From positions 1-64,000 of the forward strand of contig CAIJWE010000051.1 in NCBI GenBank assembly GCA_903824295.1: 64,000 nucleotides of DNA, read 5' to 3'. A program made the position numbers and the translations under genes. The notes under the pieces are model-generated. The model did no database searches, was not told where the DNA came from, and saw only the letters and a program-made list of their open reading frames with translations. The stretch is from an uncultured Chlorobiaceae bacterium. Lineage in GTDB: Bacteria > Bacteroidota > Chlorobiia > Chlorobiales > Chlorobiaceae. Each line of letters opens with the position of its first letter. Position 1 is the first letter of the stretch. This document shows, piece after piece, positions 36,754 to 46,797 of the stretch.

Positions 36754-37002
36754 AAAACAGGCTGAGTGATGATATAAAATGTAACTTGCTATCTTGAAAG
36801 TAATTAAAATTAAAACGACAATCGAAAACAAAAAGTTTTTTTACAATCTTTCCCCGGCCGAAAAGTTCCCCCCTTTATATCGCAGAATTCAAGACTTTCG
36901 GGTTAATCTTTTATCTTATGATTGAAAGCAGCGAGTTTTTTTTAAATTCACAGCTCTGGCGAAAGTTGCCTGTCAAAAACAATTAACAGTACGACGCTAA
37001 TT

Positions 37003-38511
37003 ATGGTTGGTCAAAGGGTTAGAACCAGGTTTGCACCTTCTCAAACAGGATATTTACATTTCGGTGGTTTGAGAACCGCCTTGTATAACTACCTGTTTGC
37101 AAAAAAAATGCACGGAGAATTCATTATCAGGATAGAAGACACTGATCAAACAAGGAAGGTTGAAGGGGCTCAGCAGAATCTTATCAAGTCACTTGAATGG
37201 GCAGGAATTGTGGCTGACGAAAGCCCTGAAAAAGGCGGAAATTTTGGTCCTTATGTCCAGTCCGAAAGGCTTGATATCTATGCCGGCTATTGTCAGCAAC
37301 TGCTTGACGACCAGCACGCCTACTACTGTTTTGCCTCGCATGAGGAGCTTGAGGAAAATCGCCAGCTTCAGATAAAGCAGGGGCTTCAGCCGAAATACAA
37401 CAGGAAATGGCTGCCTGAAGAGATGGGTGGCTCCATGCCTCCAAGTGCCATCAGAAAAAAACTCGATGAGGGTGGCCCCTATGTCATCCGCATGAAAGTA
37501 CCCGATTACGTTTCCGTCTGGTTTGAGGATATTATAAGAGGCCCCGTTGAATTTGATTCAGCGACCATCGATGATCAGGTGTTGATGAAATCCGATGGAT
37601 TTCCGACCTATCATTTTGCCAGTGTCATCGATGACCATCTGATGGAGTTTACCCACATCATCCGTGGAGAGGAGTGGCTCTCCTCCATGCCCAAACACCT
37701 TCTCCTCTACGAGTTTTTCGGCTGGGAGCCTCCAAAGGTTGCCCATCTGCCGCTTTTGCTTAACGCTGATCGCTCAAAACTGAGCAAACGCCAGGGCGAC
37801 GTTGCCGTTGAAGATTACATCCGAAAGGGTTACAGCAGTGATGCCATCATCAATTTTGTCGCCATGCTTGGCTGGAACGAAGGAGAGGGGAGCCAGCAGG
37901 AGGTGTACAGCATGGAGCAACTGATTGAAAAATTTTCGCTTGAGCGAGTTGGCAAAGCCGGTGCCGTTTTTAATATCGACAAACTCAACTGGCTCGAAAA
38001 ACAGTATATCAAGAGCCGGCCTACCGAGAATCTTGTCGCGGTCATCAAGCCGATTCTGTTTGCCGAGCTTGAGCTTAAAGAGTCGCTGATGCCTCTGGAG
38101 ATCATTACCGGAGATGATTATCTCGCAAACGTCATAGAGCTGATGCGCGAGCGCGTTGGATTTGAGCATGAATTTGTCTCCTTCTCCTCCTACTTCTTTT
38201 TTGAGCCCGAGAGCTATGATGAGGAGGCTGTCAAGAAGCGCTGGATGGCTGATACCAATACGCTTCTTCGCGAGTTTGCCGACATTCTTTACTCTCTTGA
38301 GGAGTTCACTGCCGACAATATTGAGGCAAAGCTCAAGGAGTTTGTCACTCCAAAGGGCCTTAAAGCGGCTATTCTCATTCACCCGTTGCGGATTGTTGCT
38401 TCCGGAGTGAGTTTCGGGCCAAGCCTCTATCACCTGCTTGAAGTACTCGGAAAGGAGACGGTACTTCGTCGCATCCTCAAGGGGATTGAGCATATTGCTC
38501 TGCCTTCTTAG
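37003..38511 (+). CDS. gltX: Glutamyl-tRNA synthetase
   Basis: This is a 502-residue class I synthetase. The HIGH element reads [17 protein letters not shown] and the KMSKS-like element [23 protein letters not shown] lies between them as in bacterial GluRS. In phototrophs it feeds both protein synthesis and the C5 route to tetrapyrroles, so it also supports bacteriochlorophyll synthesis. With GatA present, Gln-tRNA is probably made by transamidation. Confidence 0.96.
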   Translation: MVGQRVRTRFAPSQTGYLHFGGLRTALYNYLFAKKMHGEFIIRIEDTDQTRKVEGAQQNLIKSLEWAGIVADESPEKGGNFGPYVQSERLDIYAGYCQQLLDDQHAYYCFASHEELEENRQLQIKQGLQPKYNRKWLPEEMGGSMPPSAIRKKLDEGGPYVIRMKVPDYVSVWFEDIIRGPVEFDSATIDDQVLMKSDGFPTYHFASVIDDHLMEFTHIIRGEEWLSSMPKHLLLYEFFGWEPPKVAHLPLLLNADRSKLSKRQGDVAVEDYIRKGYSSDAIINFVAMLGWNEGEGSQQEVYSMEQLIEKFSLERVGKAGAVFNIDKLNWLEKQYIKSRPTENLVAVIKPILFAELELKESLMPLEIITGDDYLANVIELMRERVGFEHEFVSFSSYFFFEPESYDEEAVKKRWMADTNTLLREFADILYSLEEFTADNIEAKLKEFVTPKGLKAAILIHPLRIVASGVSFGPSLYHLLEVLGKETVLRRILKGIEHIALPS

Positions 38512-38526
38512 CAAGGCAAGAGGAAC

Positions 38527-38567
38527 AGGGAGTACACAGGAAAATGCTCCCTTTGGTTGTTTTTTTC
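38527..38567 (+). terminator. Possible terminator after gltX
   Basis: AGGGAG (38527-38532) and CTCCCT (38547-38552) form a short stem with a 14-base loop, followed by TTGGTTG and a seven-base T run. The stem is weak. Confidence 0.45.
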
Positions 38568-38569
38568 TT

Positions 38570-38598
38570 TTGAAGTGACAGAATTATTCCTATATTTT
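38570..38598 (+). promoter_or_regulatory. Probable promoter of tRNA-Phe
   Basis: TTGAAG (38570-38575) and TATTTT (38593-38598) are 17 bases apart. The tRNA begins 11 bases after the -10 hexamer, a normal start distance. Confidence 0.45.
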
Positions 38599-38608
38599 GC
38601 CTCTTGAT

Positions 38609-38681
38609 GGACAGATAGCTCAGTTGGTAGAGCAAAGGACTGAAAATCCTTGTGTCGTGGGTTCGATTCCCTCTCTGTCCA
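38609..38681 (+). tRNA. tRNA-Phe (anticodon GAA)
   Basis: This is a 73-base cloverleaf. The acceptor GGACAGA pairs with TCTGTCC. The anticodon stem AAGGA/TCCTT encloses the loop CTGAAAA, giving GAA. The T loop is TTCGATT. CCA is not encoded. Confidence 0.97.
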
Positions 38682-38836
38682 CACCAATGTAACAGCGGTG
38701 TATCTTTTGCTGTAACGGTTGCAGAATACTTTCTCCGCCTCTTTATTACCTGTTCAATCCACATTACCTTACTCTGCCTCTCTCATGCAAGGTATACTGT
38801 AATGCTCTTCGTGTTTGAACGTCACCAACCGACCGC

Positions 38837-39967
38837 ATGAATATTACCACACAGCTCGATCATGAACTCTGGCACAATATGCAGGATCCGGGCGCTTATG
38901 AGTGGTGGTATTTTGATGGAGAAGACACCGAAAGCGGCCTCTCTTTTGTGCTTATCTGGTTTGCCGGTTTTCCGTTTTCTCCTTATTACACAAACCATTA
39001 TGAGAAGTGGAAAACCCGCCGCACTTCCTCAGCCCCTCTGCCATCCAACTACTCGGGTTTCAGCTTCCAGTTATATGAAAACGGTCGAGAGATCATCAAC
39101 TTCATCAAAGAGGGGCGTCAAGAGCTTTTCCAAAGCAGCCTCACCGATATCGGGGTCGCGTTTGAAAAAAACCGCTTCACCCATAACGCCCTGCGGGACG
39201 AGTACACCCTTGATATTGACTTTTCCTTCCCTGCCCGTCACAAAGAGATAAAGGCAACTCTTCTGTTCAAGGTGCGGCGGAGGATCATCTACGAAAAAAA
39301 AGATACAAACAATAACGGCAGGGTCCCGCTTCACCAGTGGCTTTTAAGTGTTCCAAAGGCCGATGTTGAAGGAACGATTGCCATAACGGAACAAAAAAGC
39401 GGCACACTCCGCACCATTCCTGTCAGAGCAAACGGATACCATGATCATAACCTTGGTGCTGTCCCCATGCAGGAATACATCTCCCGCTGGTACTGGGGCA
39501 GGGCGTTTTCCCGGCAGTTTGATCTCATCTATTATGTGGTTTATTTTATAAACAACGACTATCAGCCTCTCGCCCTGCTGGTTCTTCACGATAACCTGAC
39601 TCAAAAAGTTATCATTCACGATACCGTGCGCTTTCGTGAAAGCAATTTCCGGAGCGGCCTCTTTTCGCCCCGTCACAGTCGCGATCTTGATCTGCATTAT
39701 GAAGATATACGGCTGAAGATCCACCATGACCGGGTGCTTGACGCCGGGCCGTTTTATCTTCGCTTCACATCAGCAATTTCGCTGCAGAGAGAGGGGCAGG
39801 ATGTTGAAGGAATCAGGGGAATATCGGAATTTCTCAATCCCCAGCGTCTGCAATCAAAGTTTATGCGTTTTTTTACTTGCGGTCGTATCTGGCGGGATGG
39901 AACACCGTCGATAATTTACAACAGCTATAATGGTTTTAAGCGCTCTTTGGATTGGAATAATCCATGA
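38837..39967 (+). CDS. crtC: Carotenoid 1,2-hydratase (CrtC)
   Basis: This is a 376-residue protein of the CrtC/lipocalin-like hydratase family. DPGAYEWWYFDGED near residue 19 and the central GYHDHNLGAVPM with SRWYWGRAF match the conserved fold. In green sulfur bacteria it adds water across the 1',2' double bond to form hydroxychlorobactene-type carotenoids, which can be glycosylated (pathway knowledge). The order crtC-petC-petB is known from related chlorobial genomes. There is no clear Shine-Dalgarno sequence. Confidence 0.88.
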   Translation: MNITTQLDHELWHNMQDPGAYEWWYFDGEDTESGLSFVLIWFAGFPFSPYYTNHYEKWKTRRTSSAPLPSNYSGFSFQLYENGREIINFIKEGRQELFQSSLTDIGVAFEKNRFTHNALRDEYTLDIDFSFPARHKEIKATLLFKVRRRIIYEKKDTNNNGRVPLHQWLLSVPKADVEGTIAITEQKSGTLRTIPVRANGYHDHNLGAVPMQEYISRWYWGRAFSRQFDLIYYVVYFINNDYQPLALLVLHDNLTQKVIIHDTVRFRESNFRSGLFSPRHSRDLDLHYEDIRLKIHHDRVLDAGPFYLRFTSAISLQREGQDVEGIRGISEFLNPQRLQSKFMRFFTCGRIWRDGTPSIIYNSYNGFKRSLDWNNP

Positions 39968-40139
39968 AAAAATTATAAATTCTCACTCGGTTCATGTTCG
40001 CATGAATTTTATGCTTTAAAGTTACTGTGACGCAGATGCAATCACGGGAAACCTCTGTAACAGTGGCTCCTGTTTAACTCACGCGGGACAGATGCCTTTT
40101 GATTTTATAACAATAGATTTAAAAAGGAGACAGGTTGTA

Positions 40140-40685
40140 ATGGCACAACAAGGTAATTTCAAGAGCCCGTCAAGACTGGGTGAACTTGGACATGGTGCTT
40201 CACTCTCTTCTGCTGGTACGGTTTCCGGCGGCAAGCCTCGTGCTCAGGAGTTGAAGGATGTTGATTTTGAACGTCGCAGTTTTCTTGTCAAAGTTGTGGG
40301 GGGAATCGGTGCAGCAGTCGCCATATCGACCATCTATCCGGTGATCAAATACATTGTCCCGCCCGTCAAACAGTTTTCAAACCTCAGCGAAAAGGTTGTC
40401 GGAAAAGCCTCTGACGTTCCTGAAAACACCGGCAAAATTTTTCAGTTCAACAAAGACAAGGTGATCGTCATCAACGACAACGGTCAACTCACCGCATGCA
40501 GTGCCGTCTGTACCCATCTTGGCTGCCTTGTACATTGGGACAATGCTCTGAATGTCCTGGCCTGCCCCTGTCATGGAGCAAAATACAAACAGACGGGAGA
40601 GATCATCTCCGGTCCTCAGCCTTTACCTTTGCCCGTCTTTAAAGCAAGGGTTGAAGGGGAAGATCTCATTATTGCAAAAGCTTAA
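40140..40685 (+). CDS. petC: Rieske iron-sulfur protein of the cytochrome bc complex
   Basis: This is a 181-residue Rieske protein. An N-terminal cytoplasmic stretch leads to ERRSFLVKV (about 44-52), a twin-arginine-like motif, then one membrane anchor (about 52-75). The 2Fe-2S ligands are in CTHLGC (124-129) and CPCHG (142-146). It takes electrons from menaquinol and passes them to soluble cytochrome c. AAGGAG lies shortly before the ATG at 40140, which is preferred to an upstream in-frame ATG at 40092. petB follows 35 bases downstream. Confidence 0.95.
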   Translation: MAQQGNFKSPSRLGELGHGASLSSAGTVSGGKPRAQELKDVDFERRSFLVKVVGGIGAAVAISTIYPVIKYIVPPVKQFSNLSEKVVGKASDVPENTGKIFQFNKDKVIVINDNGQLTACSAVCTHLGCLVHWDNALNVLACPCHGAKYKQTGEIISGPQPLPLPVFKARVEGEDLIIAKA

Positions 40686-40720
40686 CCTTTAATTCTTGAA
40701 AACCAAGGGAGTCAGGAAAG

Positions 40721-41911
40721 ATGGCTGAAAACAATCAGAACGCTGTGGCTGGAAGTGCTCCGGCCAAGCAAAATCCCGTCGTGACCAAAGGCGGTGTCTA
40801 TAAACCCCCGGTAGAGCGTGCCGATGCGAATCCCTACAAGGATTCCCGCATCAGTTCCGTCGGCGCATGGCTGCAGGAGCGCTTCTCTGTCGTCATACCG
40901 GTAATCGATTACCTGAAGAAAAAGGAAGTGCCAAAACACCGCCTCTCATTCTGGTACTATTTCGGCGGACTCGGGCTCTTCTTTTTCATGGTGCAGATCA
41001 TCACAGGCCTGCTGCTGATGCAGTACTATAAACCAACGACTGCGGAGGCCTTTACCTCATTTGTTTTTATTCAGAAAGAGGTCTCTTTCGGCTGGCTTGT
41101 CCGCCAGATCCATGCATGGTCAGCAAACCTCATGGTTCTGATGGTGTTTGTGCACATGTTCAGCTCCTTTTTCATGAAGTCCTACCGCAAACCACGTGAA
41201 CTGATGTGGTTGACCGGTTCTGTGCTTTTTGTCCTCACGCTCGGCTTCGGATTTACCGGCTATCTTCTTCCCTGGAACGAGATTGCGTTCTTTGCGACCC
41301 AGGTTGGAACTGAAGTGCCCAAAGTTGCGCCAGGCGGTGCTTTTATCGTCAACATTCTTCGTGGTGGCGAAGAGGTCACCGGTGAAACGCTGACCCGTAT
41401 GTTCTCGGTACACGTTGTGCTGCTGCCAGGCCTTCTCCTGTTGCTTCTTTCAGCCCATCTGCTTCTTGTGCAGATCCTTGGTACTTCAGCGCCAATCGGC
41501 TATAAAGAGACTGGACGCATCAAGGGATATGAGAAGTTTTTCCCAACTTTTCTTGCAAAAGACGCCATTGGCTGGCTGATCGGTTTTGCCCTTATCCTCT
41601 ATCTTTCAGTGTTTTTCCCTGGGCCGATAGGGAATGAGGCCAATCCTCTTGCTCCTGCGCCTATGGGCATCAAGCCGGAATGGTATTTCTGGGCACAATT
41701 CCTCATGCTTAAAGATTTCACCTTCCCGAATGGTGAACTTATGGCTATTTTCATTATCACTTTGGGCGCTGCTTTCTGGTTCTTTATTCCGTTTCTTGAC
41801 CATCGCGCCTCAAGAGAGGAGAAAAGCCCGATATTTACCATCATAGGTCTTCTCTATCTTGCCGGTCTGGTCATCAACACCTATCGTGTTTTTATAGAGT
41901 ACGGCTGGTAA
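40721..41911 (+). CDS. petB: Cytochrome b subunit (one-piece) of the quinol-cytochrome c oxidoreductase
   Basis: This is a 396-residue cytochrome b with about eight helices. The heme-ligating histidines are visible in the pairs [17 protein letters not shown] and [19 protein letters not shown]. The Qo-site motif appears as [10 protein letters not shown] hydrophilic N-terminal extension of about 60 residues precedes the first helix. The cytochrome b6 and subunit IV parts are joined in one chain. No cytochrome c1 gene follows, as is usual for green sulfur bacteria. A 17-bp perfect hairpin closes the operon. Confidence 0.95.
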   Translation: MAENNQNAVAGSAPAKQNPVVTKGGVYKPPVERADANPYKDSRISSVGAWLQERFSVVIPVIDYLKKKEVPKHRLSFWYYFGGLGLFFFMVQIITGLLLMQYYKPTTAEAFTSFVFIQKEVSFGWLVRQIHAWSANLMVLMVFVHMFSSFFMKSYRKPRELMWLTGSVLFVLTLGFGFTGYLLPWNEIAFFATQVGTEVPKVAPGGAFIVNILRGGEEVTGETLTRMFSVHVVLLPGLLLLLLSAHLLLVQILGTSAPIGYKETGRIKGYEKFFPTFLAKDAIGWLIGFALILYLSVFFPGPIGNEANPLAPAPMGIKPEWYFWAQFLMLKDFTFPNGELMAIFIITLGAAFWFFIPFLDHRASREEKSPIFTIIGLLYLAGLVINTYRVFIEYGW

Positions 41912-41928
41912 GTGTGCACTTGCTCTTT

Positions 41929-41967
41929 CCAACACAAAAGCCCGGTTCAGCCGGGCTTTTGTGTTGG
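41929..41967. terminator. Strong bidirectional terminator after petCB
   Basis: CCAACACAAAAGCCCGG (41929-41945) and its exact complement (41951-41967) form a 17-bp stem with the loop TTCAG. It lies between petB and the convergent glycosidase gene. Confidence 0.92.
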
Positions 41968-41991
41968 TGCTTTATGTGAAACAAGGCGTGT

Positions 41992-44900
41992 TTAAGCCTT
42001 CTGCCGTAACAACTCTCCCATCTCATATCCCGAAAGAAAAGCCTGCATGTCGAGATTTTCAGAGGCCTCTACCCATTCGCCGACCGATACTTCGAGTTCC
42101 GTCGGGGTTTTCGGTTCTTGCAGTAACTCCTGCAAAGCGAGCCAGGCCACAAGAAGCGAGAAGCGATGTTCCCTGAACCAGTTTTTCTGGTTCCGGTCAT
42201 CAAACTGCAACATGCGGCTCAGATGCGGCTGATTGAGCGTAAAGAGCGTTTGAAAGAGAGTGAGCATGCGTACAGGAAACACTTCTTCCGGTGCGGCTGC
42301 AGGCTTGGGAGTGATCATGCAGACAAGCAGATCGGGCAGGTGCTCACCAGGAATGCCGATCATGGGCGATGCCTGATAGATTGCTTCGAGCGCTTCAACC
42401 ATCAGCCAGTCATCAATAAGGTTCGAGTGCAGCTCTCCGGCAGATACCGTCATCTGCTGAAGCGTATCAAGCAAAATCCACTGCCATGCAATCGCCCGGT
42501 ACTCTGCTCCATCGTTGCTCAAGCCAAGAGCGGCCTGAAGTTTTCGGGAATTGGGTACTTTTTTCAGAAGAGCCGGAAAGCGGAGTACCTCCCTGTAGAG
42601 CTCAGCGGCTTGCACAGCAAGCTCGACAGGCACTGCCAGCGGTTTTTCCATAAGTTCACTGAACTGCAGGGCAACCCTGTCGAGTAGCGCGGCAACATCC
42701 TTTTCAAACTCCAGAATACGCACCTCTTCCTCACACTCTTTTGCTGCAGGAGGGAGCAGTCCGGCTGCAAGAACAGCGGTCACTGTCCGGTGCAGCGGTG
42801 AAAGGCTCATCGTGAGGGCCGCACGCTCAATCGAAAGGGTTCCCCGTCCGTTGAGTTCGGCCGAAAGCCGGTCGTAAGGTCTGAGTTTTGAAGGCTGCAC
42901 CTCCCTGAAGTCAAGAAAGACATTATACTTGTAACCGTCGAGTGCAACGAGAAGCCCATTGTCGGCAATTTCGCGGCACGAGCGGATAAACTCCATGCCA
43001 CTTGCATGATCTTTGAAAATAATAAAGCTTCTCTCATCGCGGCTGATACCCAGCCCCTCCGAGAGCGAGCCCGTCCTGATTTCGTCGTTCTGGCGGTAGC
43101 CTGCCGATGTTTTAATCCAGCCGGTAGTCTGTTCAAAGCAGTTGTTGAAGACGACAAGGGCTCGCTCATGACCAAGCCGGTTGGAATAGGCAAAAACATT
43201 CTCGTTCACCCTCCCTTCCGGCAAATAAAGATCATAGAGTAAAAAGTTACACACCTCAGCAAAGAGCGGGCGCTTTTTCATGATAGGAAAAATCTCATGG
43301 TAGTGGCGCCAGACAAGATGTTCGTCCGGTTGCTCATCATAATAGGCCTTGGCATACTCCATGCCATACTTCTCGGTAAAGCCCTCAACCTGTCCGTGGC
43401 CGAACATCGGCAATCCCGGCATGGTCAGCATCATCATGCAGACACCGAAATATTTATCACCCCGTCCAAACTGCGCAATAGCCGTATCTTCATCGGGGTT
43501 GTTCATGAAGTTGACATAGCGCTTGAGAATTTCCGGATCAAATTCGAGCGTATTTTTGATCAGGTGGCGATAATCAGCATTCTCCTCTTTTTTGAGCATG
43601 TGCATGAAGGCGCTGTTATAGACCCGGTGCATACCAAGCGTACGGACAAAATAGCCTTCGAGCATCCAGAACGCTTCAGCAAGCAGCAGGGTATCGGGCA
43701 CTTCAAGCTGAATGCGGTCAACCACCTCGCGCCAGAACTCTTCAGGTATTGCGGCATCAAACTCCGCCATGCTCATGGCATAAGCCGAGCGTGAAGGAAT
43801 GGCTGCGCTGTGTCCATGAAGCGGAAACCAGAGACGCTGAATGTGCCGTTTAGCCAGCACCATTGCGGCATCGAAACGGATGATGGGAAACATTCTTGCA
43901 ACGTGCAGAATCTGCTGAATGACCCCCTCGCGCACCTCCCGGCTGAGAAAATTGAGCTGTGCCGTATCGTTCCACGGCATGTTGGTGCCGTCATTGCCAT
44001 GATAGATGTAGCGCGTATCGCCATTCAGATAATCAACCCGCTTGAAGGTGACCGCCGCATCGGAACGGTTCCAGTAACCATCTTCAAGATAGATGCCATA
44101 GCGGGAGTCATTGCTGAGGTTTGGCCCGTTATAGGAGTAGTTGTAATAGGGTGCGGTACCGGATGAGAGAAACCAGTCAGGGTTGTTCCGTACCAGCTCT
44201 GAATCCATTGCGGTATGGTTAGGCACCATGTCGCTGGCAAGACGGATGCCGCGCTGCCTGGCCCTTTGCAGGAGGTTTTCATACCCTTCATGACCACCGA
44301 TATCACTCGAAATCTCATATTTTTCAAGGGCATAAGCGGATGCCTTTGCTTCAGGATTCCCGTGGAGCTGCTTGATTTTCTGTGAAGCATGGCTTCGCTG
44401 CCAGAGTCCTATAAGCCATAATGCCGTAAAGCCCCGTTCAGCAATACGGTCAAGCTCGGCATCAGGAATATCCTGCAGCCGTTTTACCGGGAGCCGATAC
44501 AATTTGCTGAGCTGATCAAGCCAGACGTAGGTACTCTTGGCCAGCATGACCACTTCAGGCATCCACGATGAATCGACGGAGTAGTTCGCCGGGGCATTGG
44601 CGTCATCCGGAGAGCCGTATTCGGGCACATAGGCCTCTTTTTCAAACTCATAACCATCTTTGCGGAGAGCACGCTCCTGTGTCATCCGCTCAAAAAAGAG
44701 GTATTTGTCTTCATCCTCAATAAAATCAATGGCACCTTCAAGCAATTCCCATAAAGGCGACTCTTCAAGCAGTCCTCCCCAGTTCAGACGGATATAGCGA
44801 AGCTGTTCAAGGATTGAGGCTGGTGCATGTTTTATTGGCCTGATGAGCAGTTCGGCAAGATCAATACTGCCTGCTCCCACCGGTCCTATTGCCTGCATCG

Positions 44901-45486
44901 AGCTCCGCATGGTCATGATCAGCTTCCGGTAGGCAACCTCACGGTTCAGTTGATCATCAGTCAAAAGATCGGAAAACTGCTCAAGAGCAGGGTTCTGGTT
45001 ATTCAGCCAGACAAGAAAAGACTCCTCAAGCAGCTCCAATTTATTCTTCCGCGGCTTCAGCCACTCAGCGGCTGTTTCTGCTCCGGCATAAATATCTTTT
45101 GTCGGAAAGGCCGTGATAAATCGGGCAAGATACTCTTCCGACTGCTCCAAAGAGAGCTCCTGGGTCAGCGTTCCGTAGATCCTGTCAAGAAAGTCAGGTT
45201 GCCGTAACGCTAAGGCCTTCGTCATGAGCGAGTGAAAAAGGGCGTGCAGCAGTTTCATGCCGTGAAACTGCGCCGGCAGAATCGGCTTTGCATCGGCACC
45301 CTTCCGCTTTTTTAGAAAATCGTTGATGACGGCACTTTGCCGTTCTGCCGTTTTGATACTTTCCTGACCGGAAGATGGTAAAGAGAGGAATTCCGGGTCA
45401 GTTAACCCGAAGAGTTCTCTGGCCGTTCTGGTTACATAAAAGTGCTCTTTGTTCTGTACTGCCGGAAGATTTTGCTTGGTTGTCAT
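41992..45486 (-). CDS. Very long GH13-family (alpha-amylase-type) glycoside hydrolase with N- and C-terminal extensions
   Basis: This is a 1164-residue protein. The central (beta/alpha)8 domain spans about 345-760 with the four GH13 regions. Region I is DMVPNHT (419-425), region II has nucleophile Asp539 in IIRFDAAMVLAK, and region III has acid/base Glu604 in LLLAEAFW. Region IV lies in NNPDED near 662-667. All three catalytic residues are present. An all-helical N-terminal part (about 60-270) and a C-terminal helical part (about 880-1164) are not typical amylase modules. No signal peptide is visible, so it may act on internal glycogen-type glucans or transfer glycosyl groups. The exact specificity is not readable. 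The ATG at 45486 is preferred to 45510. Confidence 0.8.
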   Translation of the reverse strand: MTTKQNLPAVQNKEHFYVTRTARELFGLTDPEFLSLPSSGQESIKTAERQSAVINDFLKKRKGADAKPILPAQFHGMKLLHALFHSLMTKALALRQPDFLDRIYGTLTQELSLEQSEEYLARFITAFPTKDIYAGAETAAEWLKPRKNKLELLEESFLVWLNNQNPALEQFSDLLTDDQLNREVAYRKLIMTMRSSMQAIGPVGAGSIDLAELLIRPIKHAPASILEQLRYIRLNWGGLLEESPLWELLEGAIDFIEDEDKYLFFERMTQERALRKDGYEFEKEAYVPEYGSPDDANAPANYSVDSSWMPEVVMLAKSTYVWLDQLSKLYRLPVKRLQDIPDAELDRIAERGFTALWLIGLWQRSHASQKIKQLHGNPEAKASAYALEKYEISSDIGGHEGYENLLQRARQRGIRLASDMVPNHTAMDSELVRNNPDWFLSSGTAPYYNYSYNGPNLSNDSRYGIYLEDGYWNRSDAAVTFKRVDYLNGDTRYIYHGNDGTNMPWNDTAQLNFLSREVREGVIQQILHVARMFPIIRFDAAMVLAKRHIQRLWFPLHGHSAAIPSRSAYAMSMAEFDAAIPEEFWREVVDRIQLEVPDTLLLAEAFWMLEGYFVRTLGMHRVYNSAFMHMLKKEENADYRHLIKNTLEFDPEILKRYVNFMNNPDEDTAIAQFGRGDKYFGVCMMMLTMPGLPMFGHGQVEGFTEKYGMEYAKAYYDEQPDEHLVWRHYHEIFPIMKKRPLFAEVCNFLLYDLYLPEGRVNENVFAYSNRLGHERALVVFNNCFEQTTGWIKTSAGYRQNDEIRTGSLSEGLGISRDERSFIIFKDHASGMEFIRSCREIADNGLLVALDGYKYNVFLDFREVQPSKLRPYDRLSAELNGRGTLSIERAALTMSLSPLHRTVTAVLAAGLLPPAAKECEEEVRILEFEKDVAALLDRVALQFSELMEKPLAVPVELAVQAAELYREVLRFPALLKKVPNSRKLQAALGLSNDGAEYRAIAWQWILLDTLQQMTVSAGELHSNLIDDWLMVEALEAIYQASPMIGIPGEHLPDLLVCMITPKPAAAPEEVFPVRMLTLFQTLFTLNQPHLSRMLQFDDRNQKNWFREHRFSLLVAWLALQELLQEPKTPTELEVSVGEWVEASENLDMQAFLSGYEMGELLRQKA

Positions 45487-45599
45487 AATTGGGAGGTAAT
45501 GTCGGGGCATTACGCCGGTTGAGATGTTAGTGCAGTCCGGAACTCTTGTCGGGCATGCTGCCTGACGGTTTTGCCCGGGCAGGGAGATGAGGGCATTGT

Positions 45600-45989
45600 T
45601 TATGTGATTTTTTTATCGATATATCTCTGAAGACAGGCGAATCCCAGCTCCTTTGCGCTGCGAAGCGCTTCCAGTCCAATGGTCGAGAGCGCACTTTCCG
45701 TGCGCGACGGGGAGCGTTCCGCTGGAGCGCAATGCACTTCCCCCATTGGTGCAGAAGTGCGTCTGGCACCCCTCACGCCTCTCCCAAGCAGCAAACCTGC
45801 CGCAAAAACAACGGTTGTCACCGCAAAAGGGTGTTTTCCAACAATTTTAACAGGCGAAAGCTCCGTCTCAATCTCCGCTTTCAGTTTTTGGGTTTTTGCC
45901 TTGATCTGCGCCTCTCGCTTCGCAATACTTTTCTGGAGCTCTTCGATACGTGCCTGAATACCGTCTAAAGGTTCATTTATTGGAGTCAT
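45600..45989 (-). CDS. Small protein downstream of the holin-like gene (YqjK/DUF883-like position), function unknown
   Basis: This is a 129-residue protein. Residues 10-45 form a Lys/Glu-rich coiled coil (ARIEELQKSIAKREAQIKAK). A short hydrophobic, Gly-containing stretch follows (VTTVVFAAGLLLGRGVRG), then a basic region and a helical tail. Its start overlaps the end of the holin-family gene by 17 bases, so it is translated in the same operon. It resembles envelope- or ribosome-associated small proteins of the YqjD/YqjE/YqjK type in layout, not in clear sequence. Confidence 0.6.
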   Translation of the reverse strand: MTPINEPLDGIQARIEELQKSIAKREAQIKAKTQKLKAEIETELSPVKIVGKHPFAVTTVVFAAGLLLGRGVRGARRTSAPMGEVHCAPAERSPSRTESALSTIGLEALRSAKELGFACLQRYIDKKIT

Positions 45990-46383
45990 GGAGCGATAAA
46001 AGAATTTTTTGAATCTGGGTTTTCAAAAATAATGGTTTAAATCTGGTAAAAAACAGAAAGCATGAAAGAAAAAGCATGCTCACAAGGAGATAACCGAGAA
46101 AAGGATGACCCAGAAGTTCGCCCGCAAGCAGTGCTAACGTGGTAACAAAGTAGCCTGCCCCGACAACAAATATAACTCCAAGAATGGCCGCCGTGACGAG
46201 AACCGAAACACGCTCTGCCAGCTCAATTTTGAGCAGTTCAAACTTTGCCTCAACAATGGCAACCACGTCATCGTAAAGAGAGGTGGCCGTCTCATCAACG
46301 AGTTCAGGAATGCGGCTGCGTTTGCTTCTCGAAGAGGTTGAGCCCTGCTCCTTTTCTGCCTGGCGCTTCATCATGTTTTTCAA
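45973..46383 (-). CDS. Phage-holin-superfamily-III-like (YqjE/Holin-X) inner-membrane protein
   Basis: This is a 136-residue protein. An N-terminal charged region leads to a helix ETATSLYDDVVAIVEAKFELLKIELAERV, followed by two close hydrophobic helices (about 60-110). This is the pattern of the Holin-X/YqjE family (PF07332-like), which despite its name is usually chromosomal and not lytic. It is the middle gene of a three-gene set with 46399-46710 and 45600-45989. No phage genes are nearby. Confidence 0.7.
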   Translation of the reverse strand: MKNMMKRQAEKEQGSTSSRSKRSRIPELVDETATSLYDDVVAIVEAKFELLKIELAERVSVLVTAAILGVIFVVGAGYFVTTLALLAGELLGHPFLGYLLVSMLFLSCFLFFTRFKPLFLKTQIQKILLSLHDSNK

Positions 46384-46398
46384 GTGGTCAATGGCTGG

Positions 46399-46710
46399 TT
46401 AACGTCCTCTTTTCATCAACAGTCCAAACAGAATGCCAGCGCCAAGTGAAACGAGCATTGATTGTGTCGGATTGTTTTTGATATACTGCCTTGTTTTTTC
46501 AGTGCTTTCCAGAATCCACTCATACGAATCGCTCTCCCTGAGAGAGGAGAGTGCCTCGGCGACGATCTCACCCACCTCTTTGAGTTGTTCCGGTATGTTT
46601 ACCTGCTGTTGCGCCTCCCCGGCCTGTTCTGCCTCCCCGGCCTGTTCTGCCTGTTCTACCTGTTCTACCTGTTCAGCACCATGAATGGTGACCTTGACTT
46701 CCTGTTCCAT
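46399..46710 (-). CDS. YqjD/ElaB (DUF883)-like small membrane protein
   Basis: This is a 103-residue protein. A Gln/Glu/Ala repeat region (VEQVEQAEQAGEAEQAGEA, about 15-35) precedes a helix and the C-terminal segment YIKNNPTQSMLVSLGAGILFGLLMKRGR. The latter is the typical DUF883 tail (short membrane helix, ending in basic residues). Family members are ribosome-associated or stress-linked membrane proteins. It is the first gene of the trio, and the repeat region is encoded by imperfect 12-21-base DNA repeats. Confidence 0.7.
   Translation of the reverse strand: MEQEVKVTIHGAEQVEQVEQAEQAGEAEQAGEAQQQVNIPEQLKEVGEIVAEALSSLRESDSYEWILESTEKTRQYIKNNPTQSMLVSLGAGILFGLLMKRGR
46604..46676 (-). repeat. Imperfect tandem repeats in the YqjD-like gene
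   Basis: Units of CCTGTTCTGCCTCCCCGG and shorter CCTGTTCTACCTGTT occur in series on the plus strand. They encode the Glu-Gln-Ala repeats. Unit lengths are multiples of three, so copy-number change would alter length without a frameshift. Confidence 0.7.
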
Positions 46711-46797
46711 AACGTTATGCGTTTTTCCAGCGCGAGCCTGAATTCAAAAGATTCTGCAAACAATATATAAAAACAATATGGTCTTTGCATGGCCCTC

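Noticed and set aside
45973..46383. Holin-like gene as sign of a prophage
   Set aside because: The family is mostly chromosomal and the neighbours are YqjD-like proteins and an SDR; no phage structural, lysis or integrase genes occur.
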